44,324 bases of DNA from Chara braunii (GCA_003427395.1 BFEA01000204.1:85747-130070), one strand, 5' to 3'. Shown: positions 1 through 10,131, counted from the stretch's first letter. Notes: generated by a model not told the origin, from the sequence alone. Translations and numbers: made by a program.

Positions 1-195
1 AAAAAAACCAACAACAACAACAACAACAACACGACCGCCACCTCCCATTTTTGCCAATTATCGAACCGGTAGGCTGTAGAACGCGCAGTTTACTGTTTTT
101 CTTGCAGTTTCGAACTGGTCTTCCCCCAAGCTTGCAGTGGACTGGTATTGCTGCGGATTCGAAACTGTGCAGCGGTCACAGGCGCAGTTGTCTCA

Positions 196-380
196 TTTAT
201 TTTTCAGAAAAGGGCGACCGCCTTGAGATACGAATCATACCATCATTGAGCTGACCAGCCCCAGTTAAATTCAGAATTAATCTGTTCTATTCAATTGCAT
301 CAATCTGGAGTTAACCTTGGGTCTGTATTTCAACAGTTCATGGGTGTACCAACTGAGCTACAGTCTTCCCTCGAATACAA
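196..380 (-). mobile_element. tRNA-derived SINE, family A, copy 1
   Basis: Read on the minus strand, the head carries a pol III A-box-like stretch (TAGCTCAGTTGGTACACCC, 344-360) and a weak B-box-like stretch (306-318). The 3' end is T-rich on the + strand, that is, an A-rich tail. The body matches copies at about 17215, 27326 and 28705: all share a 'CTGTTGAAATACAGACC'-type segment or a 'GGGCTGGTCAGCTCAATG'-type segment. It is a SINE rather than a tRNA gene because no acceptor stem closes and the tail is long. Confidence 0.75.
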
Positions 381-445
381 CGTACGGTCATTATATCTGA
401 ATTTGGTCTATCTTTCAGTTTAAATTCGGCTAAAATCACCGTACT

Positions 446-730
446 TTGTATTCGGCGGAAGACTGTAGGCCAGTTGGTAGGTGGATCTTATCTGCAGGGG
501 GCGGGCTGTCAGATGTCGAAATCCCATTGCAGCCCCTTTCAGAGCACACTTGGACCTGTTTACACCGTCTGGTGCAGATAGTGCACCTCGTGGTCTGGCT
601 ATCCATGGGCTGTAGTTCTAGTTTCCAACGTTCCAAAGCATCGGCGGCATGATTTTCTCCCCCTTTCTTCTCTGCTCAGAAAGGACAGGAGCAGCATGGT
701 TAAAAAACTATGGAGGAAAAAAAAAAGAAC
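446..730 (+). mobile_element. tRNA-derived SINE, family A head, copy 2 (inverted relative to copy 1)
   Basis: The head (TTGTATTCGGCGGAAGACTG, from 446) repeats, in inverted orientation, the outer end of the SINE ending at 380. It is followed by an A-box-like GGCCAGTTGGTAGG and a B-box-like TCGAAATCCC near 512-523. An A-rich run at 717-728 could be the tail. The body after the B box does not match the other copies well, so this may be a second subfamily sharing only the tRNA-like head. Confidence 0.5.
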
Positions 731-1126
731 TCTCTCTCTTACCTTCTTGCAGTTGCCACGAGTCGTTGGTTCACCAGGCCATGATAGACGGCGATCGCTT
801 CAGCCGTTTCTATCCTCAACACATCAGTCATCCACGTATTTGACGAATCGTTCATTACTACGTAGCCTGCCTGTATCCAGCACCAATCAATAGTCCAGTG
901 TGATCTTCACCTCTCATCTTAAAAATCACATTAAGATAGAACAAATCAGTAATGGCGAGGCCAATCACCACGCGTCCACGCTTACAAGAACCCCCAAGTA
1001 AATTACTAATAATAAAAGTCCATAAAACTGATGCGGTGGACTCATCTCATCGGCCCTGTTCCACCACCTGCCAAATGCAAGGAAATAAGCAAAATGTGAA
1101 ACAGCAATAACCAAGTTGCAACCGGG
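731..1126. other. No recognisable feature
   Basis: Short ORFs only, with no domain signal. It lies between a SINE tail and the tandem/foldback repeat. Nothing supportable was seen. Confidence 0.5.
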
Positions 1127-1384
1127 TAATGACCCCGGGGGAATGTTTCTTGCTGAAACTACCATTTCATAAAAATGGACATTTTTAATTCTTTGAAGTT
1201 TGAACGAAATTGAAACCGAGTTTTTTGGCCGAAAACTCGTCCAAATTTGCTGCTCATGTAATGGCCCCGGGGGAATTTTTCTTGCTGAAACTACCATTTC
1301 ATCAAAATGGACTTTTTTTATTCTTTGAACGAAATTGAAACCGAGTTTTTTGGCCGAAAACTCGTCCAAATTTGCTGCTCGTGA
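1127..1384. repeat. Two-unit tandem repeat, about 130 bp
   Basis: The segment beginning AATGACCCCGGGGGAAT at 1127 and ending GCTGCTCATGT near 1258 is repeated from 1259 to 1384 (AATGGCCCCGGGGGAAT ... GCTGCTCGTGA), with a few substitutions and a small indel. The second unit also supplies much of the left arm of the foldback that follows. Confidence 0.85.
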
Positions 1385-1596
1385 GGGTCCGGCGTTCTGA
1401 AAACACTGGACCCCCTGGATGTATGTGGACTCCCCTGGATGTATCTGGTCTCAAGCTAAGTCCACATACATCCAGGGGGTCCAGTGTTTTCAGAACGCCG
1501 GACCCTCACGAGCAGCAAATTTGGACGAGTTTTCGGCCAAAAAACTCGGTTTCAATTTCGTTCAAAGAATAAAAAATGTCCATTTTGACAAAATGG
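1294..1596. repeat. Long inverted repeat (foldback), two 138-bp arms, 27-nt loop
   Basis: Left arm 1294-1431 and right arm 1459-1596 are reverse complements with only a few differences. They run from CCATTTCATCAAAATGG to GTATGTGGACT on the left, and from AGTCCACATAC to ACAAAATGG on the right. The central 27 nt (1432-1458) are unpaired. No coding capacity. It could be a foldback/MITE-like element or a local inverted duplication. No convincing target-site duplication was found at the arm ends. Confidence 0.9.
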
Positions 1597-1627
1597 CAGT
1601 TCTGATATAAGGGACGCTGGACCCGGA

Positions 1628-1665
1628 CTGATAGGAGGGGATGCTCATACTCCTCCTCCTATCAG
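1628..1665. repeat. 11-bp perfect hairpin
   Basis: CTGATAGGAGG at 628-638 of the first 2 kb pairs exactly with CCTCCTATCAG at 655-665. It lies just outside the foldback. No function assigned. Confidence 0.6.
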
Positions 1666-1715
1666 AGCAATGTGGGATTCTTTTTTTTTTTTTTTTTTCA
1701 GTTGTAACATCCCAT

Positions 1716-1842
1716 AGAAGACCAGACATCATTAAAATTGGAACGATACACAGAAGATTAGTATGGCCCCTGCGCAAGGATGACACGCATAAATCGAGAA
1801 ATGGTCCAAAAAAAAAAAAAAAAAAGAAGACCAGACATCATT
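1716..1842 (+). pseudogene. Retroposed U6 snRNA pseudogene with poly(A) and target-site duplication
   Basis: From 1734 (AAAATTGGAACGATACA) to 1808 (ATGGTCCA) the sequence follows spliceosomal U6 snRNA of the plant type, including the near-invariant core GCCCCTGCGCAAGGATGACA. The first ~25 nt of U6 (cap hairpin) are missing. The U6 3' end runs directly into about 17 A, not the T-run of a pol III gene. An 18-bp direct repeat, AGAAGACCAGACATCATT, flanks it at 1716-1733 and 1825-1842. 5' truncation, added A tail and a perfect target-site duplication indicate reverse transcription by LINE machinery. It is not an expressed U6 gene: no upstream promoter elements and no 5' end. Confidence 0.95.
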
Positions 1843-1859
1843 GAGCTGAAAGTGAAAGC

Positions 1860-2859
1860 AGAAAAATCAAAGTGAGATGCACACCAAAGAGGAACATACA
1901 AAGCACCAAAGTCTCTTCATAATGAAAGTCCTTCCAACACTCCAATCACACCTATACAACAACAATGTAGCCCTCCTACAGGTGACTGTACTGCCTATTC
2001 TGCCTCCTACAACTCCTAATAGTATCAGACTGGCCTACTTATGTCAGCAACTGGTCCACATGTCATCATCCCAGTGCCGCTTGAAGACTCTGATAGAACA
2101 GCCCGCCTTCGTCAACACCAGGTACATTCCTCGTCACACTGGCTTTCTTCCTTCTCGCACTCCTGTTCCACCAACTTGAAGGACCTCTGCTACACAGGCT
2201 ATGGAGCGAGCAGCCCAGCTATGGCTGCTGCTCTCCCTCTTTCTTCCTCACCTCACTGCCACCATTCAGCTTCCTCCTCGAGCACAAGTGCCGAGCAGCT
2301 GCTCGTGCAGCGCGGCCTCATTGCCAGAATGGTCGACTGTGTGATGCCAGGCGCCCTCCAGTCTTTTGTGCTGGCCGCAGAGGCCGAGGAGGCTGTGCCT
2401 AGGTTGCGCCCTGCCCCAGTTTCCTGCGGCCTGGGCCCTTCCAGAATGTGCACGCAGCCAGCATCTTCAACTAGCTGGCGGGCTGTGTCTACCAGTTAGT
2501 TGAGCATGCTGTACGCGTGCTGCAACTACCAGGTGGCCCCATTCTGCTCACACTGGCCTGTAATAAGGCCCAGCTGCATTTTTGCAGGTCCGCCGTCACT
2601 TAGCGTGGGCGGGGCCCTTTCCCTGGCTGACCGAGGTGCTGATTCCTGGCTGTTCTGTCCTCCTTGCGTCCCTTGTCGAGCCAGGCATTGACTGGGACTG
2701 CTAGGTGCATAATTAACCATTGCAGACTTCTTACTCTTTGTGGTCTGATTGATGACTAGTGTGACCATGGTATAGTTTGTAGCCATGTGGGATCTGTATG
2801 TACGTGCTTTTCCCACCTCTCCTTAATACCTGGTCTGGGTTTGCTGCCTTGCATCTGCA
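1860..2859. other. No supported gene; unassigned GC-rich ORF at 2041-2499
   Basis: A 152-codon plus-strand ORF (2041-2499) is rich in Ser, Ala and Pro, and an overlapping 66-codon minus ORF exists. Neither shows a domain or motif I recognise, and no splice or promoter context supports them. The GC content differs from the AT-rich surroundings, so this may be an unclassified element body. Confidence 0.35.
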
Positions 2860-3660
2860 TTTATAACCCTATGTATTCGTGCAGGGCTGTCCATTTTTTG
2901 GCACAACCTCTCCCTCTGTCCTCATACCATCCCCATTCACCTGGGTCTATTTCTAATTCTGTTATGTCCTTGTTTGGTCGAAATAACCATACCGTTTCTC
3001 TACTCTTTCTTCTTCCGCACCCTGCTCTCCTCTGGTCATTTTTGAGTTCTCTGACCTTTCTCAGGTCCTTGGTATTAAATTCCAATCTCTCTAGTTTCCC
3101 CTCTCTTACTGTTATGATGGCCTTACCTGCAATTTCTAGTTCATGTATGTCAAAGGTCGCGAGGTTTGGGCCCGTCCTTGATGGTGACTTGAAGCGAAGG
3201 GCCACTGGCGGTGTGTCTTAAATTCACAGTGTTGCCCAATCTCCTTTTTTCCACGATCTTTCCTTTCTCAACAGTGGCCTCCATGCTATAGGGACTTCCA
3301 CGATCTTTCCTTTCTCAACAGTGACCTCCATGCTATAGGGACACCATCAATTAAATCTTCTAAGTTCTTCTGCAGGTTATGGTGACTCCTTAGGGCTAGT
3401 CTTAGCTCCTTTTCTGTTCTCCATCTTCCATTTTCTTCATCCCATATATGTTCTATTTTCCATATGCCCTTTTCTACCCACCTTCGCCATCTCTTGTCCT
3501 TCTCCATTAGAGTCCATGCTTGCCCATTTTTGTCCATCAGAAGGTCATTGCCGAACAGGGGTTGCCTTAAGACCTCCTCTTTTCAATTCGGGCCTCGTCT
3601 CCTTTGTGGGAACGCCTCCCTCCATTAGGTAATCAGATTATCCCAGTGTCTGCTGGGAGG
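2860..3660 (-). pseudogene. LINE ORF2 fragment, region downstream of the RT core
   Basis: Minus-strand reading gives peptides at 3286-3537 (IWDEENGRWRTEKELR ... LIDGVPIAWRSLLRK) and 2861-3205 (... ITELEIDPGEWGWYEDRG). They align with matching stretches of the LINE copies at 33690-34058 (IWNNERKNWNTVEELRP ... LIERIPLSWYRKLRK) and 33222-33647 (DLPLDPEEWEWKRAG). This part lies between the RT core and the C-terminal zinc-binding module in plant LINEs. The two peptides are in different frames and no RT motif is included, so it is a dead fragment. Confidence 0.75.
3251..3343. repeat. 47-bp tandem duplication inside the LINE fragment
   Basis: Starting CCACGATCTTTCCTTTCTCA, the unit at 3251-3297 is repeated at 3298-3343 with one or two differences. 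It is absent from the related LINE copies in the window, so it arose after insertion. Confidence 0.85.
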
Positions 3661-3825
3661 TTCTTCCATTGGCTGAGAAACCGCGCGCCGATTGAGCGTG
3701 CGGTCGGCGCTCAAGTTTTCGAGCGCCGCTCAATCCCACGCTCGAGCGCCTTGAGCAGGGTATGAGCGGGCGAGGGATTTTTTTTTTCTCAGGTAAAAAA
3801 TATGCAAAAATAAAAATAAAAATAT

Positions 3826-3862
3826 ATAGGGTTGTAGATCTGAAAAAGATCTACAACCCTAT
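3826..3862. repeat. 16-bp perfect hairpin
   Basis: ATAGGGTTGTAGATCT (3826-3841) and AGATCTACAACCCTAT (3847-3862) are exact reverse complements around a 5-nt loop. It sits in AT-rich DNA with no gene upstream that it could terminate. It may be a remnant of a small inverted-repeat element. Confidence 0.75.
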
Positions 3863-4029
3863 GTTTTTTCTTTTATTTTTTGCCCTATGGTTTTTCTTTT
3901 ATTTTTTGAAGTGTCGCTATATTTAAAAAAAAATAAAAGAAAGAAAAGATGAAATGGGTGGGTTTTTCTTTTTTTTCCCACAGAAATGAAAAACATAAAA
4001 AACAGAAAAACCAAGACACACATACATAG

Positions 4030-4097
4030 ACAACCCCCCCCACAAACACACACACACACACACACNCACACACGCACATACGCACACACACACACGT

Positions 4098-4140
<43 letters not shown>
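4030..4140. repeat. (CA)n microsatellite with one ambiguous base
   Basis: Nearly continuous CA dinucleotides with occasional CG/TA interruptions. Base 4066 is N. ORFs here (poly-Cys/Val or poly-Thr/His) are artefacts of the repeat. Confidence 0.98.
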
Positions 4141-4141
<1 letters not shown>

Positions 4142-4490
4142 GCTCATTTTTTATTAATAAAATTAATAATGAATAATAATTGATCATTAATAATAATTAT
4201 TAAAATTATAAATTAAAATATATAATATTACGAAATAAAAAGAAAATTAAAATAATGATAATAGTAATAAAATAAGTAATAATAGAAAAATAACAGGTTT
4301 TTATTTTGATTTTTAAATAAGATAAAATATAACATATAAAAAAATAAAATAAAAAATAAAAAAATAATAAATAATAAGTAAATAACTTAAAATAAGTAAA
4401 TAAAGTTAATAATTAATTAAATAATATATAAAAATACAAAATACAAAATACAAAATACAAAATACAAAAAATATTTTTTTAAATTTACCG
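4141..4490. repeat. AT-rich low-complexity DNA
   Basis: Almost only A and T with short simple motifs (AATA, TAAAA), ending in about five copies of ACAAAAT near 4434-4466. No gene seen. Confidence 0.9.
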
Positions 4491-4850
4491 TTTTCCCTTC
4501 ACAAATTGAATAAGGCAATTATTATGCTCGCCGGAATGATGATATCCTTAGCCGATGGTGACTTAGAAACTCAACTTATAAACTGCTACAGTTATATATA
4601 CTAAATTCTACACAAAACATAAAAATTATGTGACTCAAATTAAATGGATAAAGATTTAATTCCTTTTACAAGTTGGTCATCTTCCCTTCACAAATTGAAT
4701 AAGCCTATCCCAAAATCATGCTCGCCAGAATGATGATATCCTTAGCCGATGGTGCCTCAAAAACTCAACTTAAGAACTTCTACAATACAAAAAAAAAATG
4801 ATACCTATACACTAACTTTTACAAAATAAAAATTATGGGACTCACATACA
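4491..4850. repeat. Two-unit tandem repeat, about 190 bp
   Basis: CTTCACAAATTGAATAAG near 4497 and ATGATGATATCCTTAGCC near 4536 recur at about 4686 and 4729, followed in both copies by a shared CTCAACTTA and an AAAATTATGtGACTCA-type segment. Divergence is moderate. No coding signal. Confidence 0.85.
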
Positions 4851-4879
4851 GATACAGTTACGTGCACAAATACAAAAAA

Positions 4880-5410
4880 TAAAAAAACTAGCTCGCTGCG
4901 TAAAGAATACCGCGAAAAAAACGAAAAAAAAAGAGGAAAATAAAAAAAACGAAAAAAAGCATATAACGACAGACTAAGATACACAAACGACAATACTTTT
5001 CTCAGGAATACCCTGCAGAAAATTTCAGAAAAACAAAAATTCGTGATACACCTCCAAGTAGAATAGCACGAAAGACAAGGACAAACTACATCACGAAAAA
5101 AGTGCCTTAGCACAAGCAATATAAACCCACTATAAAACGACTAATTAGACTGCGACCGCTCCCACTACTGCATAAGCATACCGCAAAAAAACATGCATAT
5201 GGTGACAAACTAATATACACAAACGACAAGACTTTTCCAAGTACACCCCGCAGAGAAGGTTTCAGAAAAACAAAAACTCGTGATACACTTCCAATGAGAT
5301 TGGCACGTAGAATCGGGACAAAATACATCACGAAAAATACGCCGTAACATGAGCACTACAAAGCCAACAAAACGACTAATTAGAATACGATCGCTCCTGC
5401 TACTACCTAT
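4880..5410. repeat. Two-unit tandem repeat, about 240-270 bp
   Basis: Matching blocks include ATACCGCGAAAAAAAC / ATACCGCAAAAAAAC, a TTTCAGAAAAACAAAAA block, and CGTGATACACyTCCAA (5041 and 5280; spacing about 239). The first unit has an extra A-rich stretch. Minus-strand ORFs over the two units look alike only because of this repeat. Confidence 0.8.
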
Positions 5411-5459
5411 TTCCTGAACTATGCACAGGGTCCTGCTATGCGCGCCGTAACCCATACAT

Positions 5460-6540
5460 TCGTACAGACCACTCGACTACAGAAGCCATGACCAAACACA
5501 TTATTTTCTCTCCTCGACCTAAAATGACAGAACCCCCTCTCCTCCAAAATCAGATTAAATCAAACCCCTCCCATAAACATACCCAAAATACGTCTTGCTT
5601 ACTACCCCTTCCATTTCCTTACTTCCAAGTTAGATCCACACACAACTATATACAATGGTGTTGGCTTGCATTGCTATCTACCGCAGCCCGACCGGCGCTA
5701 CCGGACTTGCCCACAATTGCTTGTTGTGCATTCCTACAGCCACGGAGCACGCGATCTGCAATGATCCCACCTCATTCCCCTCGCCTACGCTCACGTGCCG
5801 AGCAAGCACGAGCGACCTAATGCTCGTGGACCTACAACGCCATCGCTAACACACTCTCTAATCCCCTCCTGCCATCGTTGCGCTCCATTGCGTTGGCATC
5901 CGTTGAAGAGATGTCGTCTTCACAGGCATTCCGCTCACAGGTATGGGTTCACTCGAACATACCCCTAACCTTCCCCAACCCCCCTCTTCCCTCACCTCCC
6001 CCTAACCTCCCTGACCTACAAACTAATGTGGAGCTACATCCCTCTGACGAGCTGCTATGGGTGCTAAGTGGCGAAAAGCGTGCTTCTGGGCGTGCACCCC
6101 CACTATGGCTGTCCTCAACAGTCATCGCTAACCTTAATACCTAACTCTAATTACTACAATGCTCTTGCATCCTCACAAATAAGTAGATGGCTAAAACACC
6201 CACTATGTTTAAACTGCTGCTAACCTGTCGCGATATGACAAATGTGATGTTCTTGTTTCCCGTATATACGGGGTGGCCGTGTTTACACACACCCACTACA
6301 CACACACACACACACACAATCAGTTTTATGTTTTTAAGTCTTTTTCTTTGTTGTCTGTTCTTCCTGTGATTTTTTCTAACTTCTTTTGTGTGCCCAACTG
6401 AGCACCCTTAAGTAGTGCCAAACAATCGGTGGACCCTCATTTGGAGTGCCAACTGCACTCTTAGGGGGGCTGCTCGGTTTGGGGCATCTGTGTTGCCTGT
6501 CGGTGATGACGGATGTTCGGCGGAGTGACTCCCTGGCTCA
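5460..6540. other. No recognisable gene; short (CA)n at about 6294-6318
   Basis: Pyrimidine-rich and mixed sequence with short ORFs that carry no domain signal. A short CA run lies at 6294-6318. Nothing else supportable. Confidence 0.5.
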
Positions 6541-6729
6541 TTGGGTGGTGGGAACCAACAGTCTGCGGTGTTCACCCGTGATGTGAGTAGGTCATGTGCT
6601 GCTTTGCTCCGTGTTGGATGTGTGGGTTGCCTTGTGCTGTCTGCGCGTCACTGTTGCCTTGCTGCCTATCCCGCTTGGGTCACGTGCTGTTCGTTGTGTG
6701 CTATTGCGTTCGTTGTGCAGTCTGGTTGT

Positions 6730-7078
6730 GGTAGTCGTGTTGCCTTGTGCTTCGCCGCGCTGCTTCCAACCTGTCCATTCATGTGTTGTGCCTTTTGGGT
6801 TCCTTGCTTGTGTGTCGTGTCGTGTGGTGGCGTGTGGTTGTTGCCTTGTGCTTCATTACACGGGCGCTGTGCTGTGCCTCCACTTGCGGTGTTGTTCCTT
6901 GCCGTCGTCTGTGTCGTTCTGCAGTTGAGTGACTTCTGGTGCGTTGCCTGGTGCTTCGCAAGGTTGTTTTCTTGCTGTCGTCCGCCGTTTGACGTGTTGT
7001 TCCTTGCAGTCGTCTTTGGTGTTGTGCGGTTGAGTGGCTTCGGGTGTGTTGCCTAGTGCTTCACACGGGTGCCGCTCG
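6730..7078. repeat. GT-rich degenerate tandem repeat, about 119-bp unit
   Basis: The block GTTGCCTtGTGCTTC...GTTGTTCCTTGC(A/C)GTCGTCT...GTTGAGTGrCTTC recurs: one unit at about 6839-6957, the next at about 6958-7076, with a partial copy before at 6737. The 171-codon ORF across it has matching internal peptide repeats (LAVLFLAVVCVVLQLSDF / DVLFLAVVFGVVRLSGF). These follow from the DNA repeat and do not resemble a known membrane protein. Confidence 0.7.
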
Positions 7079-7115
7079 CTGCTATGTTCCGCTTGTGGGC
7101 AATCTGCCTTCAACA

Positions 7116-7137
7116 AGGGTCAAAGGGTTCATGACCC
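7116..7137 (+). ncRNA. Hairpin just upstream of the hammerhead
   Basis: GGGTCA (7117-7122) pairs with TGACCC (7132-7137) around a 9-nt loop, about 25 nt before the ribozyme. A 6-bp stem alone is weak; it is listed because of its position. Confidence 0.3.
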
Positions 7138-7161
7138 AAAACATCCAGAACCGGTACTCCG

Positions 7162-7219
7162 CAGATTGTCGAGGGTTCAGCCTCCTGATGAGTCGGTGCA
7201 ATTCCGACGAAACAATCTT
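7162..7219 (+). ncRNA. Type III hammerhead ribozyme
   Basis: All conserved parts are present in order. Stem III 5' strand AGATTGT (7163-7169), cleavage-site C (7170), stem I GAGG (7171-7174) with hexanucleotide loop and CCTC (7181-7184), core CTGATGA (7185-7191), stem II GTCGG (7192-7196) with 7-nt loop TGCAATT and CCGAC (7204-7208), core GAA (7209-7211), stem III 3' strand ACAATCT (7212-7218). Every stem is perfectly paired, including the A15.1-U16.1 pair. Cleavage is predicted between 7170 and 7171. Type III hammerheads occur in viroid-like RNAs and in the LTRs of plant retrozymes. No matching LTR, primer site or second copy was seen next to it, so the host element is unknown. Sequence fit is excellent; activity is untested. 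Confidence 0.9.
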
Positions 7220-7634
7220 GTTATCATCAGTTTCTATTTTTTTCGGTCCTTCGATTTTTTTTGGGACTTGTTTTTTTCGGTTTGCCTGTTTCCGTCGGTG
7301 CTACTTCTTTCTTAGCTCATTGTCTTTGCCTCGTCCTATAGTGTTTTTGTGCCCGCCCGCCTCCCCCGTGCCCTCCAGCCTATGTGTTTTGTTGTTGCGT
7401 GTCATTTATGTGCCTTGTACGTCTTCTCAGTGTGCATTTCCTGATGTTTGTTCTTCCTTGCCTCCTCACCATGTGCTAGTCTGTTTGGCTTCAACAGTAG
7501 GGCATTCAGCTTCTCTTTGTTTGCTTGTTTTGGTCATGCCATATGAAGTGGACGATTTATTTCCTGGTGTGTTGCTTGATGTGCTGTTTCTATGCAGCAC
7601 GCCACGTCTGTTCATGTGGGGGTTTCGTATCAAA

Positions 7635-8030
7635 TTACACACACACACACACATGCACACGCACACCCACTAAGCCCCCCAACCTCTCCCCCCACAAAAG
7701 CACCCCCACCCCCCTATTCTTTTTTTTTCCGCGCAACTCCCCCTATTGCATCCCCTGCAGTCTCTCAATCCCCTCAAGTGCACACACTTTGTTTTTGACG
7801 AGCGTGCGTGCCGGAAAACGCTTTGAGCGCTTTTGAGCGTGGCGGGGGGGATTTAAGCGCGCTCGCGCTCAAGAGCACTCATACGGTTTCACAGCCCATT
7901 GGAAGTATCCCTCCTGGCCTGAGCCTAGCTCCTTCCTTTCGAGGTTACTAGTGCCTGTTCATGATTCACATATGCCCGTCTACACTCTCGTGCGCTTTAA
8001 AGGGTAGGAGGTTCCTGATCTGATGCATTG
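7635..8030. other. Short (CA)n, then spacer before Ty3 gag
   Basis: CA-rich run at 7637-7670, C/T-rich sequence, then a GC-rich stretch rich in AGCGC/GAGCG near 7800-7875. No LTR end or primer-binding site could be identified upstream of the gag start. Confidence 0.4.
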
Positions 8031-8032
8031 CC

Positions 8033-9440
8033 ATGTCGTGCCAGGGAAGCTCTAATTTTAGGATTAGTCTGGCTGAAGTAAAGGCCGTGCAACAGGAAAT
8101 GCTGGCCACGTTGATAGCTGGCGAGAATCAGATTCTGGCTGCGCTCCAAGCGCCTAGACCTATGGCTAGGCCCGCGCAAGCTCCTGTAGCTCCTCCAGCA
8201 GTGGCTGGTCCATCCATGTCGCTCTGCCTATGAGAGGTCCCTTCAACCCGCAGTTTGGCATCAGTCCACCAAGTGGTATGGTAGTAGTTAGTAGTGGGCA
8301 GGCTCTTGGACCGTCTTTTTCGGTCCCCCGTCCGGCGGCTGCAGCTACAGGGCAGCCGCATGTCCAACAACCTTTGCAACAGGCTCTGCAGCCGCAGCAA
8401 CCGGTGTGGCAGACACAGGTGTCTCGGCAACAACCGCAGTGGATGCCCAAGATACCGTTGGCTGTTCCTAAGCCTTTTTCAGGCGACGAGAAAAAGGAAG
8501 TGAGCGTCAACACATGGTTGAGAACAGTGCCAACGTAGGTGAGGCACAAGCTCACGTGGCCCGAGGAGGAGGTGATCGTTGCCGCATCCTACTTGGAGGG
8601 ATCCGCAGAAAGATGGTTATACGGGTTAGTTCAACTACATGGATACGGTTAGAGTTTCGATGGCTGGGCACAAGCCCGGAGCCTAGAGGAGTTCATACAA
8701 TTAGTTCAAGAGAGGTTACATGAGCCGCAAGAGACACAAAAGGCCACCGACTAGATACAAACCTAGGATCAAGAAGATATAGGTCTGTTCCCAAGGTTAC
8801 TGACACTATAGAGACGGTGATCGTTGTCCTAGACGTGCGGTGCAATCCGTAAGTCCTCATGGCCACCTATTTGCGGTATCTGCCTGCAAATGTCAAAAAT
8901 AAGTTGGTTGATGAGACCCCCATCGATCCACGATTTCCCTTTTTTTAGTAAGAAGGCCTTAGACGTTGGCACCAGGCTCGGGAATGCGCAACAAGTAGTT
9001 GGGCATGAGAGGAAGAAGAAGATCCCCTAAGATTGGAAAAAGAAAGGCAACCTCATATTCGTTGACCATGATGGCAACGCGACTGAGATTGAAGACTCTC
9101 TGATCTTGGGGAAGAAACATAGGTGGAAAGGGGTGCAAAAGAAAAAGCTAAGGGGGCCGGGAAACAGAAAGGCAGCTGGCCCAAGAGTCAAGGGACAAAC
9201 CAAGGCCCACCAACATGGGTCAAGATGGATCTAGAGGACGATGTGTTGCGTGACCACTATACTCGTGGAGCGTGTCTAACCTGTAGCCAGTATAGGCACA
9301 CAATTTCCCGCAGTAAGAGTAAGTGTGTCAACACGAACGTTGCATCCACAATTGTGATTGTGGGACCTTCAACTTCAGGAGGTACTTCTGCGAGCACTTC
9401 TCATAATGGCCGAGGCTATTGACTCTATGATCGCCCCACA
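8033..9440 (+). pseudogene. Ty3/gypsy gag remnant (plus-strand element)
   Basis: A Gln/Pro-rich N-terminal part (8033-8538, two frames) leads into IPLAVPKPFSGDEKKEVSVNTWL, the usual start of a Ty3-type capsid domain. It continues in another frame with EEVIVAASYLEGSAERWLYG near 8560-8625. Downstream, near 9270-9330, CLTCSQYRHTISRSKSKC resembles an altered zinc knuckle (C-x2-C-x4-H then a late C). Gag would package the element RNA in cytoplasmic particles. At least three frame changes and several stops break it. It belongs with the protease and RT remnants that follow. Confidence 0.75.
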
Positions 9441-9779
9441 AACAGATCTGAATACCATGTTCGATGGCTGTGTCTGAGTCATTAGAGGAGTTAGAGAAAA
9501 AGTGGTTAGAGAAGGACCCATGTGACTCCTGGGCGATGATGAGTAGAGGTCCTAGGGGTGAACATTTTGTGGTAGAAGTTGATGTAGGTGGCAAGAAGTA
9601 GGAGCGTTTGCAAACATTGGCTCTACGTGGAATTTAATCAGTTGTGCTTGTGTGGATAGGCTGCGCTTAGGGAACCAAGTGAAGCGGCTTAGCAGATTTG
9701 TAGCGTCCACCTTAGCCAACAAGCAACAAAATTGATAGTCAACTGGCTAACTTTTGTCAAAAAAGTACTCATAGTTTCT

Positions 9780-10131
9780 TAGCAACTCACTCAGGTCAAT
9801 TCACAATTTTTCTATATCTTTGTGACTGTTTTGGGTGGGGCGGAGCCCTCTAGCGAGCCTCTACTCAATGGTTGTCATAGAATACGTCAGGGATGCAGTT
9901 TGTACCTTCTCCTACGGAGGAGGGGAACAGAGACACAAGATCTTGTTCCTGGTGAGCAACGAGCTTCCATTTGATATGTTGCTAGGTATGTACTACCTCG
10001 AAGTAGCAAAGCCTCAGTTCGACTGGGATAGGAAGGTGATGTTACACAAGTTGCCAGATGGGAAGACCATTAGTTTGCAGAAACACAAGGTTAGCAAACT
10101 AGTCGAGTCCTATGGTTGCATGTATGAGTAA
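9780..10131 (+). pseudogene. Ty3/gypsy aspartic protease remnant (plus-strand element)
   Basis: The open stretch 9835-10131 holds ELPFDMLLGMYYLEVAKPQFDWDRKVMLH. This is the 'LPFD-LLGM-WL' block that ends retrotransposon retropepsins, followed by the linker to RT. The catalytic DSG/DTG region upstream is not in an open frame. In a live element it would release Gag and Pol proteins. Dead by stops and missing active site. Confidence 0.7.

Noticed and set aside
2041-2499. 152-codon ORF as a host gene
   Set aside because: No domain, no splice or promoter context, and an overlapping ORF on the other strand; kept only as an unassigned note.
3859-4187. Cys/Val-repeat ORFs
   Set aside because: Translation of a (CA)n microsatellite with an ambiguous base.
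6541-7056. 171-codon Cys/Val/Leu-rich ORF as a membrane protein
   Set aside because: It is produced by a GT-rich tandem repeat; peptide repeats mirror the DNA repeat and both strands are open.
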